NCBI RefSeq assembly: GCF_003313505.1
Contig: NZ_QMHO01000002.1
Location: 613,876-677,875 of the forward strand
DNA: 64,000 nt
Direction of reading: 5' to 3'
Origin: Pedobacter nanyangensis
Lineage (GTDB): Bacteria > Bacteroidota > Bacteroidia > Sphingobacteriales > Sphingobacteriaceae
In this document: in pieces, positions 53,352 to 61,526 of the stretch
How positions within the stretch are numbered: the first letter of the stretch is position 1
Layout: each line of letters begins with the position of its first letter
Made by a program: the position numbers and the translations under genes
The notes under the pieces: model-generated
What the model was told of the DNA's origin: nothing
The model's input: the letters and a program-made list of their open reading frames with translations, nothing else
Database searches by the model: none

Positions 53352-55937
53352 CTATAAGTCGGAGTTGTTTTCCATACTGCGTTTCGTGTTTTTACGCTTA
53401 AGCAGAGAGGCATCGGCTTTGCCAAAGCGATACATAAAACTCAGTTTCACCAGTTGCGGATTAACCAGCCTGTAATAATCCTGTACAAAGCCAGTGCCTT
53501 CAGAAAACTGGTCAGATTTTCGGCTGCGAAAAATGTCGGTTACACCTAAAGTCAAGGCCTTTGCGTTTTGTTTGCCAAATGATTTTTTAATGGCCATATC
53601 TGCACCAAAAAAGGGCCTGATATATCCCTGTGATGCGCTTTGTGCCTGTGGCCGCGGCCCATAACTTTGGACGTTATTTACGGGCAGATTGGTTTTACCC
53701 TGGTACTCTGCCGAAAGCTGGATATCAAAGCCCATTGGCAGTTTAAAAGTATTGTTCATTTTACCAAAGAAACTCCACATAGTTTGCTGCACGGTGGCGG
53801 TTGGGATATTGTTTGAATTTATACGCCCCCTGTAAAGATTGGCATTTAGGCTAAAATCCCAAAATTTGGCCAACCGGTTAACGGTAGTGATTTCAAAACC
53901 GTAGGCAGATCCATAATCGGCATTGTTGAAACGGTTGATATAAACATCTTGACCAGTCGAGGGATTTTTTTCCATGTCCATGTATCTGATAATTAAATTA
54001 TTTGTTTTTTTATAATAGGCCGAAACCAGAAACGTTTGGTTTGCGGAAAAGGTTTTCATGTATGAAAACTCTGCGGCGTTGGTGAATTCAGGCAACAGAT
54101 TGGGGTTTCCGCTGTTGATGTTCAGGTTATCGGTATAGTCGGTATAGGGAGTTAATTGGTAAAATGTAGGGCGGTTGATGCGCCTGGTGACGCTAAGCTG
54201 TAATTGTTGATCCTTTTTTAGCTTTTGTGTAAGAAAAACCGAAGGAAACAAACTTAAGGGATAGTTATTTTTTACTTGCTGGCCATTGTGTAAGTTACCG
54301 GTAAAACTGGAGCTTTCGGCCCTGATGCCAATTTGATACCCGAAATTTTTTATATTGCTGGATATGGATAAATAAGCTGCGTACACTTCATTATCTACCT
54401 TGTAGCTGCTACCCTCATTTTCTATTTTCTCAAAATCTGCCGCACCTGGTAATAACAGATAGCTATCATTTTGATTGCTTAGTGGGCTGATTTGGGCACG
54501 CAGGCCAGCTTCCAATTTTGTTGTTGGCGTAATTGCGTCTGAATAGTCAGATTGTATAACCAGCACCTTGTTGTTCGCTTCAATGAAGTTTTGTCGGGCA
54601 ACGGGGTTTGAGATGTTGCCGGTAACATTAAAAACTTCATTGTTTATAAGACTGTTCCCATCCACCATTTTGGTGGAATAGTTCACATCTGCTGTCCACT
54701 CTCTTCCATTTTTTGGAAAATTATGCTTGATGCTTAATTCCAAAGCAGTACCATCAATCTCCCTTTTGGTGTTCGAAACCCGCCTTCCAGAACTGCTTCG
54801 GGCGGTGTTAACGAGGTTTTCGGTAGTAATGCCAATGGTTTCATTGGGTTTAAATTTTCCATACATCACCAGTCCTGACAGGCTGAGTGTTGTTCTGTTG
54901 GTAACGAAATAATCCATCCCTAGTTTGCCCATTGAAAAAATATCATTGGTTTTGATATGGCTGTTCTGTGAGATATTTTCGGGATTGTTATTGCTAAAAT
55001 TGTATCGGTCTGTAGTTCCCCGAGTACGGTCTTTACTGTGCTTGGCTATTAACGAGGCAGTGATGTTAATTTTGTCCTGCCTAAGGTTAAGGCTGCCCAC
55101 AAGGTTTTTGCCAGCCCTGCTATCGGTTCCAGCAATGAGGTTGCCATTATAGCCTTTTTGTTTGTTTTTCTTCAGTACAATATTCACTATACCAGCGTTA
55201 CCCCCAGCCGCATCATATTTGGCTGACGGATTGGTGATCACTTCTACACTTGCTATGCCATCGGCGGGTATCTGGTCCATGGTTAATGCGGTTGGCCTGC
55301 CGTCTATATAAATTTGTGGCGTGGCATTCCTCATTTTTACGTTGCCATCAACATCTACCTGTACCGAGGGTACGTTACGCATTACATCTATGGCGGTTCC
55401 GCCAATACTAACCAGGTTTTGCGCCACGTTGAATGTTTTTTTATCCATGTCAATCTGCATCGGCAGCCTGGTTGCCGTTATGGTTACTTCGGCCAGTTTT
55501 ATATCGTTTTCTGTAAGCACAATATTGCCCAGGTCTTTATCCATGTTCGTATTTTGCCCTCCCCAGCCACTATTTTGGCCGGCTCCGCCTGCGTTGCCGA
55601 AAGTAACTGGTAAGCTAAGCGGTTTAAAGCCGATACCTGAAATTTTTATAAGGAGGGTACCATACGCTGTTAGCCCGTCCAGGCTAAAATCGCCGTTGGC
55701 AAGTGTTGACGCTGCTTTTAACAGCAATTCTTTGTTTGTCCTGGGCGTATCGGGCTCCTTCCTTAAGGCCATCACCGAAATATTGGGTATCCCCTTGCCG
55801 CTGGCATCAACAATTTTTCCGTAAATGCGGGCTATGGTGCCCTGCCTGCCTGGCACGGCTTGCTGCGATTGTGCTGAAACGGCAAAAATTGACAGGAGAA
55901 ATACGACGATTAAAAGAGATTTATTTTTCATGTGCAT
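53352..55937 (-). CDS. TonB-dependent receptor with carboxypeptidase-like domain (OMP_b-brl_3 type)
   Basis: The 861-aa protein has a signal peptide (MKNKSLLIVVFLLSIFAVSAQ, start at 55937 or 55931), a CarboxypepD_reg domain (IYGKIVDASGKGIPNISVMAL), a plug (LAEVTITATRLPMQIDMDKK and NPSAKYDAAGGNAGIVNIVL) and an outer-membrane barrel (LSVTRRINRPTFYQLTPYTD, SGNPNLLPEF). It belongs to the group of TonB-linked receptors without a SusD partner. The ligand could be iron complexes or peptides. It is divergent from a LytS/LytTR two-component system 310 bp away, which may control it. Confidence 0.88.
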   Translation of the reverse strand: MHMKNKSLLIVVFLLSIFAVSAQSQQAVPGRQGTIARIYGKIVDASGKGIPNISVMALRKEPDTPRTNKELLLKAASTLANGDFSLDGLTAYGTLLIKISGIGFKPLSLPVTFGNAGGAGQNSGWGGQNTNMDKDLGNIVLTENDIKLAEVTITATRLPMQIDMDKKTFNVAQNLVSIGGTAIDVMRNVPSVQVDVDGNVKMRNATPQIYIDGRPTALTMDQIPADGIASVEVITNPSAKYDAAGGNAGIVNIVLKKNKQKGYNGNLIAGTDSRAGKNLVGSLNLRQDKINITASLIAKHSKDRTRGTTDRYNFSNNNPENISQNSHIKTNDIFSMGKLGMDYFVTNRTTLSLSGLVMYGKFKPNETIGITTENLVNTARSSSGRRVSNTKREIDGTALELSIKHNFPKNGREWTADVNYSTKMVDGNSLINNEVFNVTGNISNPVARQNFIEANNKVLVIQSDYSDAITPTTKLEAGLRAQISPLSNQNDSYLLLPGAADFEKIENEGSSYKVDNEVYAAYLSISSNIKNFGYQIGIRAESSSFTGNLHNGQQVKNNYPLSLFPSVFLTQKLKKDQQLQLSVTRRINRPTFYQLTPYTDYTDNLNINSGNPNLLPEFTNAAEFSYMKTFSANQTFLVSAYYKKTNNLIIRYMDMEKNPSTGQDVYINRFNNADYGSAYGFEITTVNRLAKFWDFSLNANLYRGRINSNNIPTATVQQTMWSFFGKMNNTFKLPMGFDIQLSAEYQGKTNLPVNNVQSYGPRPQAQSASQGYIRPFFGADMAIKKSFGKQNAKALTLGVTDIFRSRKSDQFSEGTGFVQDYYRLVNPQLVKLSFMYRFGKADASLLKRKNTKRSMENNSDL

Positions 55938-56247
55938 GTGTATGTTTTTTTAGGCTGTAACGCTTCTTTTCTGGAAGCCGATGAAGCAAAATTATAAGGA
56001 TGCTGATATGCTTAGGGGTAGAATAGACAAGTCCTGAAACTGTGGCGACAAAAAGAGAATTTTCAGCGATTTGTGTTTGAGCTGTTGATTTACTTTTAAC
56101 AGATCAACTATTTTGTAAATATCTATACTATTACTTTTTTAAGCACATGATTTACCTGCAATAGTTGTTATTTAATATTCTGCTGAGCATTTTAATGATT
56201 AACTTTACACAGCTTTGGAAATTTTATAGCCTTGTTTTAGATATCCA
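55938..56247. other. Divergent intergenic region, TonB receptor and LytS
   Basis: About 310 bp without a gene. It is the shared promoter region of the TonB-dependent receptor (minus) and the LytS kinase (plus). TAACTTTA about 40 bp before the kinase start is one base off the -7 consensus. No dyad was seen that clearly marks a regulator site. Confidence 0.45.
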
Positions 56248-57294
56248 ATGCAACCTATATCTACAGAAATGAAAAACATACCTCAATCCCACTATATCAG
56301 CTTTGTGCTGCACGTACTCATTTGGCTTACGTTGCTGTTGTTGCCCTATGTTGTTTCCAATGCGGCCAATCACTATAGTATAGGTTCTATTCCCGCATCG
56401 TTTTTCTCCATCAACTGGCTTATACACCTGGTACTTTTTTATGGCAATGCTTTTTACCTGGTGCCCAAGCTGTTTAAACGGCAATACTGGGGATTTTACA
56501 TCCTTACCAGCACCGTTTTAGTATTATTATCTTATGTACTGAAATACAATATTCTTAAAGTATGGTTTCCAGCGCTTGTGGATGATCAGCCTGCCCACAA
56601 ATTTATTTTTGCGCCGTCTATCGTAATAGTTGTGATCAGTTTTATATACCGAATGGTGGTGGACAGGATACGTTTTGAAAAAGAACAGGCAGACAGCAGG
56701 GCCGAACAACTTGCCAATGAGCTTAAGTTTCTCCGTTCCCAGATCAGTCCGCACTTTATGTTCAATGTATTGACCAACCTGGTTTCGCTGGCCAGAAAAA
56801 AGTCAGACCAGCTTGAAACATCACTTATTACACTTTCAGACCTGATGCGTTACATGCTTTACGAGACACAGCACAAAAAAATTGAGTTGAGGAAAGAAAT
56901 AGCCTATCTGGATAACTATATGGCACTGCAAATGCTGAGGTTTGCAAGCGATGTAAAGATTGACTACAAGGTTAACCTTAACGATCTGGATGCCGATACT
57001 ACAATTGAGCCGATGCTGCTGATCCCCTTTGTAGAAAATGCCTTTAAGCATGGCACAGGGTCTGCTACAACGCCGTGGATGATGATCAGGCTGGAGGTTG
57101 ATCGGCGCAAGCTGCATTTTGAGGTTAAAAATCCGTATGGCGCCAAAATAGAACCCAATGGAATTGAGCGTTCGGGAATTGGCCTCGGCAATATAAAATT
57201 GAGGCTTGACCTTCTTTATAAAAACAGCTATTCATTAACCATCAACGACAAGGAAAATATTTTCCATGTTATTTTAACACTCCAACTATCATGA
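56248..57294 (+). CDS. LytS-type sensor histidine kinase
   Basis: The 348-aa protein has four membrane helices (residues about 18-140) and a His_kinase domain (PF06580 type) with the phosphoacceptor His169 in SQISPHFMFNVL, followed by an HATPase domain (VENAFKHG, and GIGLGNIKLRLDLL at the G box). An alternative start is ATG 56269 (MKNIPQ). It lacks a large extracellular sensor, so the signal is probably sensed at the membrane. It overlaps the LytTR regulator gene by 4 bp (ATGA) and is divergent from the TonB receptor. Confidence 0.9.
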   Translation: MQPISTEMKNIPQSHYISFVLHVLIWLTLLLLPYVVSNAANHYSIGSIPASFFSINWLIHLVLFYGNAFYLVPKLFKRQYWGFYILTSTVLVLLSYVLKYNILKVWFPALVDDQPAHKFIFAPSIVIVVISFIYRMVVDRIRFEKEQADSRAEQLANELKFLRSQISPHFMFNVLTNLVSLARKKSDQLETSLITLSDLMRYMLYETQHKKIELRKEIAYLDNYMALQMLRFASDVKIDYKVNLNDLDADTTIEPMLLIPFVENAFKHGTGSATTPWMMIRLEVDRRKLHFEVKNPYGAKIEPNGIERSGIGLGNIKLRLDLLYKNSYSLTINDKENIFHVILTLQLS

Positions 57295-58001
57295 TGCGCT
57301 GTATTATTGTTGACGACGAACAGTTGGTTCGGGAGCTTTTGGAGGACAATGTGCGCCAGGTGCCGTTTTTACAGCTTGAACATTCCTGTAAAAGTGCCAT
57401 GGAAGCAATAGGCGTACTACAGGCCAAACAGATTGATCTTATCTTTCTTGATATCAGGATGCCTGGGTTGAACGGGCTACAGTTTTTACAATCGTTAAAC
57501 AACCCGCCATTGGTGATTTTGATTACGGCCCATGAGGAGTATGCCTTGCAGGGATTTGAACTTAGGGTGGCAGACTATATTCTAAAGCCTTTTAGTTTCG
57601 AACGTTTTCTGAAAGCCTGCAACCATGCGAACGAATTATTTGGCCTGAAGAACAAAAGCAAGGCTCCTATTGAAAAAAACATGGATTTTTTCGTCAACGT
57701 GGAATATACCCTGGTAAAGATCATTGTTGATGATATCGAATACGTGGAAAGTATGAAAGACTATATCAAAATTCACCTGTCATCAGCCAACAAACCCATA
57801 CTGACCCGTATGACACTTAAAGCTATTGAAGAAAAGCTGCCAGTAGAAAGGTTTATACGCACACACAAGTCTTTTTTGGTGGCCAGTTCAAAAATTACGC
57901 ATATCAAACGTGATTTTGTTTGCATTGGTTCATCGGAAATACCGGTAAGCGATGGTTATAAGGATAATGTAAAAAGGGTGTTGAATGATGATGGGGAATA
58001 A
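57291..58001 (+). CDS. LytTR-family response regulator
   Basis: The 236-aa protein has a receiver domain (RCIIVDDEQLVRELL, Asp54 in FLDIRMPGLNG, and KPFSFERF) and a C-terminal LytTR DNA-binding domain (FVNVEYTLVKIIVDDIEYVE, then RFIRTHKSFLVASSKI). LytTR proteins bind two imperfect repeats about 20 bp apart. It is coupled to the upstream kinase by overlap. The divergent TonB receptor and the genes after 58 kb are possible targets. The next gene starts 300 bp later and is unlikely to be in the same operon. Confidence 0.92.
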   Translation: MMRCIIVDDEQLVRELLEDNVRQVPFLQLEHSCKSAMEAIGVLQAKQIDLIFLDIRMPGLNGLQFLQSLNNPPLVILITAHEEYALQGFELRVADYILKPFSFERFLKACNHANELFGLKNKSKAPIEKNMDFFVNVEYTLVKIIVDDIEYVESMKDYIKIHLSSANKPILTRMTLKAIEEKLPVERFIRTHKSFLVASSKITHIKRDFVCIGSSEIPVSDGYKDNVKRVLNDDGE

Positions 58002-58117
58002 AAGCATATCATTTATACTGCCCCCAAATAACAAGTGTTTATTTATACTTAAGTTGATATAATTGACCATTAGGATGATTGGCATGATCACCAACCAAAG
58101 AATGAACTGTCAGTAAT

Positions 58118-58135
58118 GTTGGTGATAACACCAAC
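58118..58135. repeat. Dispersed copy of the GTTGGTG-CACCAAC dyad
   Basis: GTTGGTG-ATAA-CACCAAC is identical to the core of the tandem repeat at 49254-49437, 8.7 kb away. The surrounding part (about 58066-58147) has a degenerate second dyad near 58090 (GATCACCAACC). It lies in the gap between the LytTR gene and the DUF5694-like gene. Confidence 0.75.
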
Positions 58136-58302
58136 TAAGGGTTAAATGAATAGCTGGGGCGATCAATTTTTCTACTCATAGTTAAACATTTTGATATATA
58201 AAAGCGGTTGAATTTATCCTTAATTTAGCTGTTAACCCTTTGACGTGTTGCTGAAATAAAAAACCTACAAATCCATTAACTAAACAAGACGGCCCCAAAA
58301 CC

Positions 58303-59355
58303 ATGAAGTATCTCTTTTTATTATTCTTATTCCTCTCCATCAACGCCAAAGCGCAGGATATTGAAGTTTTACTGATTGGTGTTTCCCATGATTACAGTAA
58401 ATATCCCAAACAAAATTTTTCCAGCATCCATCAAAAAATCAGGAAGTTTAAGCCCGATGCCTTTTTTGGAGAGTTTTTAAGCAAGGAAGACGAGCAGTTG
58501 GTGATGGATTATTGGTGCAAACAGCCCAATATTAATCGGCTAAAAATGCTGAGGAGCAACCAACCCATACCAGAAGCCTTACTGCCGCGTACCATTGATA
58601 GCTTGAAAAAACGATCCTTGCAACAACCTCGTGATTATCGTATAAAAACAGCGCTGGCCCATGCCTATTACCTTAATCAAGATGTGGCCAATGCCCATTA
58701 TCAATTTTGGCAAGTCCATCACTTTTTACAGCAGCAAGCCAATGCCGAACTGGAAGACTATGTAAACAAATTGCTGAGCCCTAAGTTAGATACCACTGGA
58801 CGAAGCATGAGAAGGCTGAAAACTTCGGAATATGCCTTTATCGCCTTCCCTATGATGCAGGAATTGGGCATGAAGGAATTGCTGGCCATGGACAACCAAG
58901 AGTACGATTTGAATTGGCAAGCCTCTTGGGGAGCGTTCGATACAGCATTCGCTTTGTTTAGGAAAAACCTGACGGATTCTCTTAAAACGCAATTGAAAGC
59001 AGCTTTAACCACCATTAACAATGGTTATGCGAAATACAATCAAATCGAAAGCACTTCCAATACCGTCACCGAATGGCTGAACACCGATGAAGCTTCCCAA
59101 ATTTCGGCCTCGGGCGATTTCTATTTGCCTGTGATGTATGACATGAAAGGCTTCCCTAAAGAAGAAATGCTATCGAAAATACATTGGTGGATCAAGAGAA
59201 ACGAGGGCATGTGCCACAATGTAGTGAACAGGGCCAAAAAGGCAGGCGCTAAAAGAGTGGTGGTTTTGGCGGGTGCCAATCATAGAAAATACATGCAGGA
59301 CATTTTCAAGACCATGCCCCACGTAAAGGTGCGCAACATTAATGAGGTGAACTAG
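58303..59355 (+). CDS. DUF5694/TraB-like secreted hypothetical protein
   Basis: The 350-aa protein has a signal peptide (ending INAKAQ, residue 18). The mature part begins VLLIGVSHDYSKYP, where G-V-S-H is a possible metal-binding motif, followed by FKPDAFFGEFLS, and ends with RVVVLAGANHRKYMQDIF. The two G-x-x-H patterns near the ends recall TraB/TIKI and ChaN-like hydrolases; DUF5694 proteins of Bacteroidota have this layout. The middle is helical. No enzyme activity is assigned. It is followed by a hairpin terminator. Confidence 0.72.
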   Translation: MKYLFLLFLFLSINAKAQDIEVLLIGVSHDYSKYPKQNFSSIHQKIRKFKPDAFFGEFLSKEDEQLVMDYWCKQPNINRLKMLRSNQPIPEALLPRTIDSLKKRSLQQPRDYRIKTALAHAYYLNQDVANAHYQFWQVHHFLQQQANAELEDYVNKLLSPKLDTTGRSMRRLKTSEYAFIAFPMMQELGMKELLAMDNQEYDLNWQASWGAFDTAFALFRKNLTDSLKTQLKAALTTINNGYAKYNQIESTSNTVTEWLNTDEASQISASGDFYLPVMYDMKGFPKEEMLSKIHWWIKRNEGMCHNVVNRAKKAGAKRVVVLAGANHRKYMQDIFKTMPHVKVRNINEVN

Positions 59356-59423
59356 TGGTTACATCCTGAATGAACAACCGCTTAGGAAATGTGGCAAGAC
59401 ATTTTACTTGTAGTGGTATAAAC

Positions 59424-59449
59424 AAAGCCTCACATTGCTGTGAGGCTTT
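59424..59449 (+). terminator. Perfect hairpin after the DUF5694-like gene
   Basis: AAAGCCTCACA, a 4-nt loop and TGTGAGGCTTT form an 11-bp stem 69 bp after the stop at 59355. The T run is short, so it is a weak terminator or part of a repeat. A near-identical hairpin stands at 61357-61386, and both are followed by GTGATC. Confidence 0.65.
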
Positions 59450-59630
59450 CGGTGATCTTGCTGGCATTTGGCCTGCTGTGGGTTGATTATTCTTTCGTTT
59501 CAATTGACGCCCGTTTTGGTTTTGCCACCCATTTACCAAGCATTGCAGACAACACGTAAGTAGCTATTTTATGCGGTTTTTAAATGGGATGCTATCAACG
59601 ACAAAATCATTGGTAACCGCATTAGTTCCA

Positions 59631-61175
59631 TTACTTTTTAACCAATTTATGGGCTGTTTCTGTTCCCTTTCCAGATAGCAAAAGGTAGTATACGCCACGC
59701 ACATATGCGGAAAGGTCGAGGCTCAACTGGTTGGTACCTGCTGCAATGGGCATCGTTCTGAGGATTTTTCCGTTATTATCCAACAGCTTTGCGGTCGAGT
59801 AGGTTTCGGCCTTAAAGGTCACATTTGCGCTTGCCAGTGTAGGATTAGGATAGATGGTGACCGCTGTTGTTGCCATGGCAAATGAAACGGACGTGGTTTG
59901 CAGGGTACGCTCTGTACCGTTCATATCTACCTGCGCCAGCTTATAATAGTTGTCGCCAAGTATAGGCCGCTTATCCATATAGCGGTAGCTTTTGGTCACC
60001 GAACTGTTCCCGCTTCCGCCAAGCGTACCTATAGCGGTAAAAATGCCATCAGCCCCGCTGCGATAAACAATGAATTCTTTATTGTCCGTTTCGGAGGCCG
60101 TTGTCCAACTTAAAGCCACCTCATTGTCCTTGATGGAGGCGTTAAAGCTTGTCAGGCCAACGGGCAGGGTAATTGGAATGACTGGGCCCCGCAAAGGACT
60201 TTCTACCGCCGTTCCGTTCAACGTGCCGTCCCTGGGTGTCACCTCAAAAGAAATATACTTGTTCACGTCAACGGCAGTAAGCACATAGCTTGTCGAGGTA
60301 GCGGCGGCAATGGCTGTTTTGTTAAGGCCAGCAGCATTGTCGGATCGATACCATTTAAAAGTAGAACCATTCTCTACATTGTTTTCGGGATCTGCATAAG
60401 TATAGGTCCCCGTTAAGGTTTGGCCCTCCTTGGTGGTCCCCGTATTTACCACATTACTGGCAGAAGGTGCTGTATTGGTTACGGACGACAGGCGGAAATG
60501 ATCAAAGGCCATGGCGCCGGGGCTTTGGTTGTTCACAAAAATCCTGATCCTGAGGTCGAGTGTAGTGCCGGTACCTGTAATATTTCCAGAAATTTCGGTA
60601 AGGGCACTTCCTAACGCGGGACCATCGCCAACCATATCGCCATTGGTATCTTGTGCCATTTTTCCACCGTTTGCTGTGGCATCGTTGGGATAAATCGCAA
60701 TCGACTGCTGCCAAGTTGCACTGCCATCAATGCGATATTCTATGATCATATAATCTAGCGCAAAGTTATTTGCGGCATCGTTAAAGAAGATGCCCTGAAA
60801 TGTTGCCGCCCCATTTGCACCGAACAAGCCCTTAAAGGTGATGCCTGATTTTCCCGCGATGTTGATGCCAGACCAGGTGATGGATTGTGCCGCAGAAACG
60901 GTATTGTTGCTGCCGCAGGAAGGGCCACGGTCGATATCCATAGCACCAAAGTATTTTGAACTGTTGTATCCGGTAAAGGGATCTGGCCAAGTAATATCCG
61001 ACCCATCAGTTCTTTTAAAGAACCCCGAGATACATTTAAATTCGGCAATGGAGGTGGTTCTGCTGCCCACAGATGGCGAACCAGTGTCCTCAAAATTGTC
61101 TGACCAAAAAGTTTGCGCCACGGCATTTACCGAAATTGCAGTGACCAAGAGGATAAATAGATAAAGCTTTTTCAT
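59631..61175 (-). CDS. Secreted protein with type IX secretion C-terminal sorting domain
   Basis: The start ATG 61175 (MKKLYLFILLVTAISVNAVAQ) gives a 514-aa protein with a clean signal peptide. It has a jelly-roll-like part (VSRTFWSDNFEDTG-like start at residue 22, then a MAM/LamG-type beta domain to about 250), a linker with Ig/cadherin-like repeat (GQTLTGTYTYADPENNVENG) and SWTTASETDNKEFIVYRS, a fibronectin-like block, and a C-terminal sorting domain (VTIYPNPTLASANVTFKA, ending LVKK). The T9SS exports it across the outer membrane. Function is adhesive or enzymatic and unknown. Confidence 0.8.
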   Translation of the reverse strand: MKKLYLFILLVTAISVNAVAQTFWSDNFEDTGSPSVGSRTTSIAEFKCISGFFKRTDGSDITWPDPFTGYNSSKYFGAMDIDRGPSCGSNNTVSAAQSITWSGINIAGKSGITFKGLFGANGAATFQGIFFNDAANNFALDYMIIEYRIDGSATWQQSIAIYPNDATANGGKMAQDTNGDMVGDGPALGSALTEISGNITGTGTTLDLRIRIFVNNQSPGAMAFDHFRLSSVTNTAPSASNVVNTGTTKEGQTLTGTYTYADPENNVENGSTFKWYRSDNAAGLNKTAIAAATSTSYVLTAVDVNKYISFEVTPRDGTLNGTAVESPLRGPVIPITLPVGLTSFNASIKDNEVALSWTTASETDNKEFIVYRSGADGIFTAIGTLGGSGNSSVTKSYRYMDKRPILGDNYYKLAQVDMNGTERTLQTTSVSFAMATTAVTIYPNPTLASANVTFKAETYSTAKLLDNNGKILRTMPIAAGTNQLSLDLSAYVRGVYYLLLSGKGTETAHKLVKK

Positions 61176-61526
61176 ATTTCTTTTTTCACGAAGGAAATAG
61201 GTTTGAGCCTTCATCACCTAATACTATTTAACCTTTATCTGCTACTTTTTTATCTATACAGGCATGGGAAAGTATTTCGGTTTGTTCCCTTAGAAATGAT
61301 TTGCTTTAGGGTGCTATAGGTTTTAATTGAAACAACCACCAAAAAGGCATGAAACGAAAAAGCCTCACATTTCTGTGAGGCTTTTTGTGATCCCAATGGT
61401 CGAAATACCAAACACTTTTATTGAGGATTGTAAGAAAATAATAGCTTTAAGAGAAGAATAACTATATTAATTCAATAAAATTATAAACTCATGCGAAATT
61501 GTTACTTTTAGTTAAATTTAGATTGT
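61176..61526. other. Intergenic region between T9SS and SIR2 genes
   Basis: No gene is seen in this roughly 350-bp AT-rich gap. It holds a 13-bp perfect hairpin (61357-61386) that does not end any visible gene, and a near-consensus -7 box (TACTTTTA, about 61503-61510) before the SIR2-like ATG at 61527. Confidence 0.5.
61357..61386. terminator. Orphan strong hairpin between divergent genes
   Basis: AAAAAGCCTCACA and TGTGAGGCTTTTT pair perfectly over 13 bp around a 4-nt loop. It has terminator form in both directions but lies in a divergent gap, so it may be left over from a lost gene. It shares the GTGATC-containing flank with the hairpin at 59424. Confidence 0.6.

Noticed and set aside
59487..59580. 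Minus-strand frame ending YVLSAMLGKWVAKPKRASIE then TKE and stop
   Set aside because: It looks like the tail of a membrane protein, but only about 29 codons are open and no family is recognised, so it stays a possible fragment.
61387..61415. tRNA-like 3' end (GTGATCCCAATGG with TTTCGA on the other strand)
   Set aside because: No T stem or other tRNA arms can be formed; at most a worn remnant.
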